A DNA stretch of 64,000 nt from Arbacia lixula (Eukaryota > Echinodermata > Echinoidea > Arbacioida > Arbaciidae): contig OZ022578.1 of NCBI GenBank assembly GCA_963669155.1, forward strand, positions 4,963,815-5,027,814, given 5' to 3'. The notes below the pieces were generated by a model that was given only the letters and a program-made list of their open reading frames with translations, had not been told where the DNA came from and did no database searches. Below are positions 60,514 through 64,000 of the stretch, one piece after another. The translations under genes were made by a program, and so were the position numbers. Every line of letters begins with the position of its first letter. The first letter of the stretch is position 1.

Positions 60514-60690
60514 TAGCCTATCTGATATGCGCCGGGCTATAAGTGGGCAAGTTACTGGTTGCGCGAATGGGGACTGATGGGCGAGGGCGCCCTCGCATGA
60601 CTCATGACGGGAGAGGGCGGGCTTCGCCCTTCGCCCTCGCCCGTCAGTAGTCAGCTAGCCCATCAGCCCGACGCCTATCGGATAGGCTAT
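60514..60690. mobile_element. 177-bp MITE with 8-bp target duplication (hAT-like)
   Basis: Flanked by the 8-bp direct repeat CAGTAACC (60506-60513 and 60691-60698). Inverted ends are TAGCCTATCTGATATGCG and TAGCCTATCCGATAGGCG. The inside is GC-rich with further palindromes (GGGCGAGGGCGCCCTCGC; CGGGCTTCGCCC). The left arm has the intact empty site (single CAGTAACC, read in reverse near 47731-47738). Eight-base duplication and short inverted ends fit hAT-type transposition. Confidence 0.88.
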
Positions 60691-61981
60691 CAGTAACCGG
60701 GTGAAGAAGTTTTTCGAGAAACCTAACTTGAAAAAGAAGATTATGTAAGCTTCGTGAGGATGGCTCAGACAAGTTGGCCTTGACGAGGTAGATGATTGGA
60801 GAAGGAAGGAGCATTACTTGGATTATATATCCATGCTTGGATTAGCAGCCTGTCTGACCGTCTGGCAGATTAAAGTCCTGTTTACCTTGAGACGGAGCTG
60901 ATACAAAGAGACCAGGACAGAGAGTTACGTAACAGAATCTGGAAAAAGATCCTTCTTGTTATGCATGCACATTTTATGCACGTCTTTCAAGCACTAAGTT
61001 ATTAATGATAACCCCAAAGCTTGTCGAGGATGACATTCTGCTAGGTGTTAAAAAAAACCTGTTGACACTTTTGAGAACTGATTAAAAATCAGTTTCAAAT
61101 TTAAATCAAACTAAATTTGACATATCGCAAAATCAAGGCATGTCAAATCTTTTAGAGACAGGTTTTGTGACATTTCATCTATCACATTTCTTGTAGTAAT
61201 CCTTGGAATAGTTAATGAGATGGCACATAGTTAAATTGCAGCCAGCAAGGACAGCCAGGGTGTGGGTTCATGCTTGATGGTCTCCAATTCCCTACGGTCT
61301 CCAAATCCCTACACTTACCCTACCATATTTTCTTAAACAGTATCCGCATATAACTATCGTGTGATTGGTACAATTTATGTTGCACATCTTTAGTATGACA
61401 ATTTATTCAAGTTTTGCCTTTAAAAGCTCTCATGAACATTTTGAAGAGGAAACAACGGCAACATAAAATGAAAACGTGATATAGGCCCATAGGTATTTAG
61501 TAGAGCAGGGTGCGATTCCTGCTTTGACGGACCAAACCAGACGTATTCATGTTGCCTCATAGACCGTGAAAGGTTGCTTCCCTGTCTGTGCCGAGATTAA
61601 AACAAAGACGATTTCAGATTTCCATCACGTGTGACGTATCTTGTAAAGAAGTACATACGATCATGAAATCAGTGTCGTTTGAAGAAGGGATTTAGACGTG
61701 TATAATGCTGCATCAGGCTTCATGCAGGCTTCATGCATGCATGCACCAACTGAGTTTTGCATTTTCCATTCTCTAATCATGGCTTGATTCCATGATCATG
61801 CAGATCGATACACACCCCAAATGGACCTTCTTTGTGTGTAGTCTATAAGTTTGCTCTAGGTTTTCAATTAATGTGCAGTCTATATACTGAATAAGAAAAT
61901 GAGACGGGGGTGAGGGGGGGGGGGGGGGTGAGGGGGCCAGGTGTTTGCCAAGGTGTTTGTATAAATTATGCATGGCATTAA

Positions 61982-62503
61982 AGATTGTCCGTCCCTTTTG
62001 CAAGCTTAAAATTTGCAATCGTCTATCACGATCGTAAATTGAAGAAAGTGTGATTCAAGACCATTTCTAAGAATATAGCATGTTGAAGCTTTCTGTAGAT
62101 GTAAAAAATTTCAGCCGTTAAATTTCAAACCGACTTTTTTCGGACTACGAAAAAAGTATTAGTCTTTGTTACAGTATCTATGTGGTTATCATGCATGTGT
62201 GAAATCCTAATTTTATGAGTAACTACCAAACTTTGGAGATGATTCCTTCCATAGAACATTTTTTTTTTCATAATGCGTTTTATAATTTAATAAACAGATT
62301 AATCAATAAAGCAGATATTTCAACACAAACTGCTAAGAGCCTGAGGTAAAGACTATTAATCAGACGTTGTTTACGTGCATTATTTGAATTTTACACTACG
62401 TATCAGTTTCAAATTGTGAATATAGAGCTTGCTAACACTTCTCTATATGTTTTGCCAATGTTTCGATGGTTTTGTGGTGATCTGAAAAAGGGACTGGCTG
62501 TCT
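61982..62503. mobile_element. TTAA MITE 'A', unit 7
   Basis: Inverted copy between TTAA at 61978-61981 and 62504-62507, of the unexpanded type seen in units 1 and 5. Confidence 0.8.
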
Positions 62504-62610
62504 TTAAGCACGACTTTACGCCCGACTTTACGCCCGACTTTACGCACGACTTTACGCACGACTTTACGCACGACTTTACGCACGACCTCACACACGACTT
62601 TACGCACGAC
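62503..62610. repeat. 12-bp minisatellite, 9 copies (unit 7)
   Basis: Nine copies in reverse orientation (TTTACGCACGAC), two with CCCGAC and one with CTCACACACGAC variants not seen in the direct units. Confidence 0.95.
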
Positions 62611-63545
62611 TGGTGACCTGTTCCTCGGTGCCAAATCAACATCTCAATGATTTTGATTCCCATCAGCTAAATCAGATATTTGTAGATTACCATTTCTTCT
62701 TTTCAACGAGCATCTGAAAACAATGTTAATAATATTAACAAATTTTGATTAGGATTTAATTTGTAGGAAATTCACTCCCACGATGTTAAAACAGGAATAA
62801 ATTGGGCATCTCATACAGCACAAGAACGGGTCACGAGTCGTGCGTACCCATCAGTTGCTTACCCATTAGTACTCAGTAGATCTACGAAATTTATGTGACT
62901 ACAGGATGTTCCTGTGATTATAGTGTCAAGAATACTAGTTAGCGCACGTTTCTCGACACGATAACCCGAGTTCTAAATGCTGGAACTGCTCGGACCCTGT
63001 CACATCTCTTGTTCTCGATCGGATGATCCTTGAGAAAAAAAAAGTACAGTGACTTATGGAAAGCTGAGTTGCGTAATAAGGGCCTTGAAATGTGCATTGC
63101 GTGTACGACAAAAACATTTCTGTTGTATTTTGTCAGACTTCACTAGGCATAATTACATCAGCTGTGGCGGGGAAAGGGATTTGCTTGCTTTTAGGGCCCC
63201 TGTCATCAAAAGATATGTATCCATGCCATTTGCTTCAAAGTTAGTACCTGGGCACAGCTAGGCAATCGACGTCTGACCTATCAAGTAACCAGTGACCGCT
63301 GATCACGTTCGACACATGCCTTGCTGCAATGTTATAATTGGGCTAAAAGCCTAGTTTTTATTCACATCGTGATCAACATCGTTGTCAACCCATAGTAGCA
63401 AATGGTTATCAATCGTGACAGAAGATCTCAGAGTTCAAAAACGACGCTGCAGGCCGGGTGCATGAATATGTATAGTGCCTAAAGACAACATATTGGTCTT
63501 GAAATTCACAGACACAGAACGGATACCGATTTGTCAATATCGATC

Positions 63546-64000
63546 ATGCATGGGCGGTATGAATGTCGGGCTTTGACCTGTTCGGTTATGTTATTTTTTT
63601 TGTTCGTTTCGATGACGATATTCGTGAAATGGGATCAGCGTGTACACAAGCTAATGCCACCATACAAAGTTGAGGTGCGCTATGAGGAGCAACTAGGTAC
63701 CAGTCTTCCGGGTTTCAGCAAGCAGGCCGCTAGGGTCGAGGGAAATGGTTCTAGTCCTTCGGTTGATCCTGTCAATGAACGTCAGCTTGCGTACGGGAAG
63801 CCGGTCTATGACGGCAAGAGAGCGGTGATGTCCCTCTCCATGCCAAAATGTGGGACGCGCACCCTCTCAACCATTTATCGGGAACTGTCGAGAATCAACC
63901 ATTTTGGTAAACCAATCTACATCAAGCTCATGCTCAAAACTAGCACCTTCGCTGATGCCAGGCGTGAAATAGATAGGAAGTTAGCCAACGCTTCAGATGG
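63546..64000 (+). CDS. 2-O-sulfotransferase-like protein, copy 7 (partial, runs off window)
   Basis: The first 151 codons are open from the ATG at 63546; the C-terminal catalytic half lies beyond the window. Residues seen: Arg4/Glu6, Met15, Pro-Pro-Tyr-Lys at 38-41, intact PKCGTRT loop, Ser108, Leu128 and Lys131-Thr132-Ser133. Pro-Pro (as copies 3/4) combined with Lys-Thr (as copies 2/6) makes it another mosaic. It is transcribed rightwards, away from the direct array. Confidence 0.85.
   Translation, partial: MHGRYECRALTCSVMLFFLFVSMTIFVKWDQRVHKLMPPYKVEVRYEEQLGTSLPGFSKQAARVEGNGSSPSVDPVNERQLAYGKPVYDGKRAVMSLSMPKCGTRTLSTIYRELSRINHFGKPIYIKLMLKTSTFADARREIDRKLANASD

Larger units (their letters stand above)
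59066..61547 (-). repeat. Right arm of inverted duplication
   Basis: Reverse-complement copy of 46882-49196. The excess length is accounted for mainly by a 177-bp MITE plus its 8-bp target duplication. 60451-61547 otherwise corresponds to the non-coding flank and has no gene. Confidence 0.9.
61548..64000 (-). repeat. Unit 7, inverted, partial
   Basis: Reverse-complement copy of the array unit from its right end inward. At about 61638 it jumps from the unit-end sequence (TGACGTAT) to CTTGTAAAGAAG, so the C-rich spacer, foldback MITE, CA tract and hairpin of the direct units are missing (about 1.7-2.3 kb). A G tract at 61912-61929 is the reverse of the array's C tract. It runs off the window inside the sulfotransferase gene. 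Confidence 0.93.

Overview
Eukaryotic, intron-bearing, AT-rich DNA dense in non-LTR retrotransposons, MITEs and CA/C/G microsatellites. It most resembles a marine invertebrate, plausibly an invertebrate deuterostome; I cannot name the species. There are no bacterial operons, RNA genes or CRISPR arrays. A 200-base N run at 51828-52027 marks an assembly gap.

Layout. (1) 1-4110: a dead CR1/Jockey-type non-LTR retrotransposon on the + strand. (2) 2657-46881: six head-to-tail units of about 6.2-9.0 kb (starts 2657, 11608, 18462, 25447, 32375, 40643). Each unit carries the RT half of that dead element (+), an intronless glycosaminoglycan 2-O-sulfotransferase-like gene (-), a 12-bp minisatellite, a TTAA-flanked MITE, a foldback TTAA MITE (lost in unit 6), a CA microsatellite and a short hairpin. 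Five of the six sulfotransferase copies are open (348-349 aa); the copy in unit 5 is a pseudogene. Unit 1 gained a 2-kb L1/Tx1-like insertion and unit 5 a 1.9-kb TA-flanked DNA transposon; the other units show the empty sites. (3) 46882-49431: right flank of the array, ending in the 5' half of an L1/Tx1-like element. (4) 49432-59065: spacer with the gap, a foldback element, two small TA MITEs, one solo MITE and two exons of an RCC1-repeat gene (-). (5) 59066-64000: an inverted copy of the right flank and of a seventh unit, whose sulfotransferase gene (+) runs off the window.

The repeat ends give the history. Only unit 1 keeps the upstream half of the retroelement and only unit 6 (and the inverted unit 7) keeps the native right flank, so the duplicated segment began inside the RT of an already dead element. 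Clustered and shared differences show that the sulfotransferase copies have exchanged sequence: copy 6 matches copy 2 at its N-terminal end and copies 3/4 at its C-terminal end.

The biology is a locally amplified, recombining family of Golgi-type 2-O-sulfotransferase-like genes, which would modify uronic acids in heparan or chondroitin-type chains if active. The inverted right arm lies on the far side of the N gap, so it may be a real palindrome or a flipped allelic contig.
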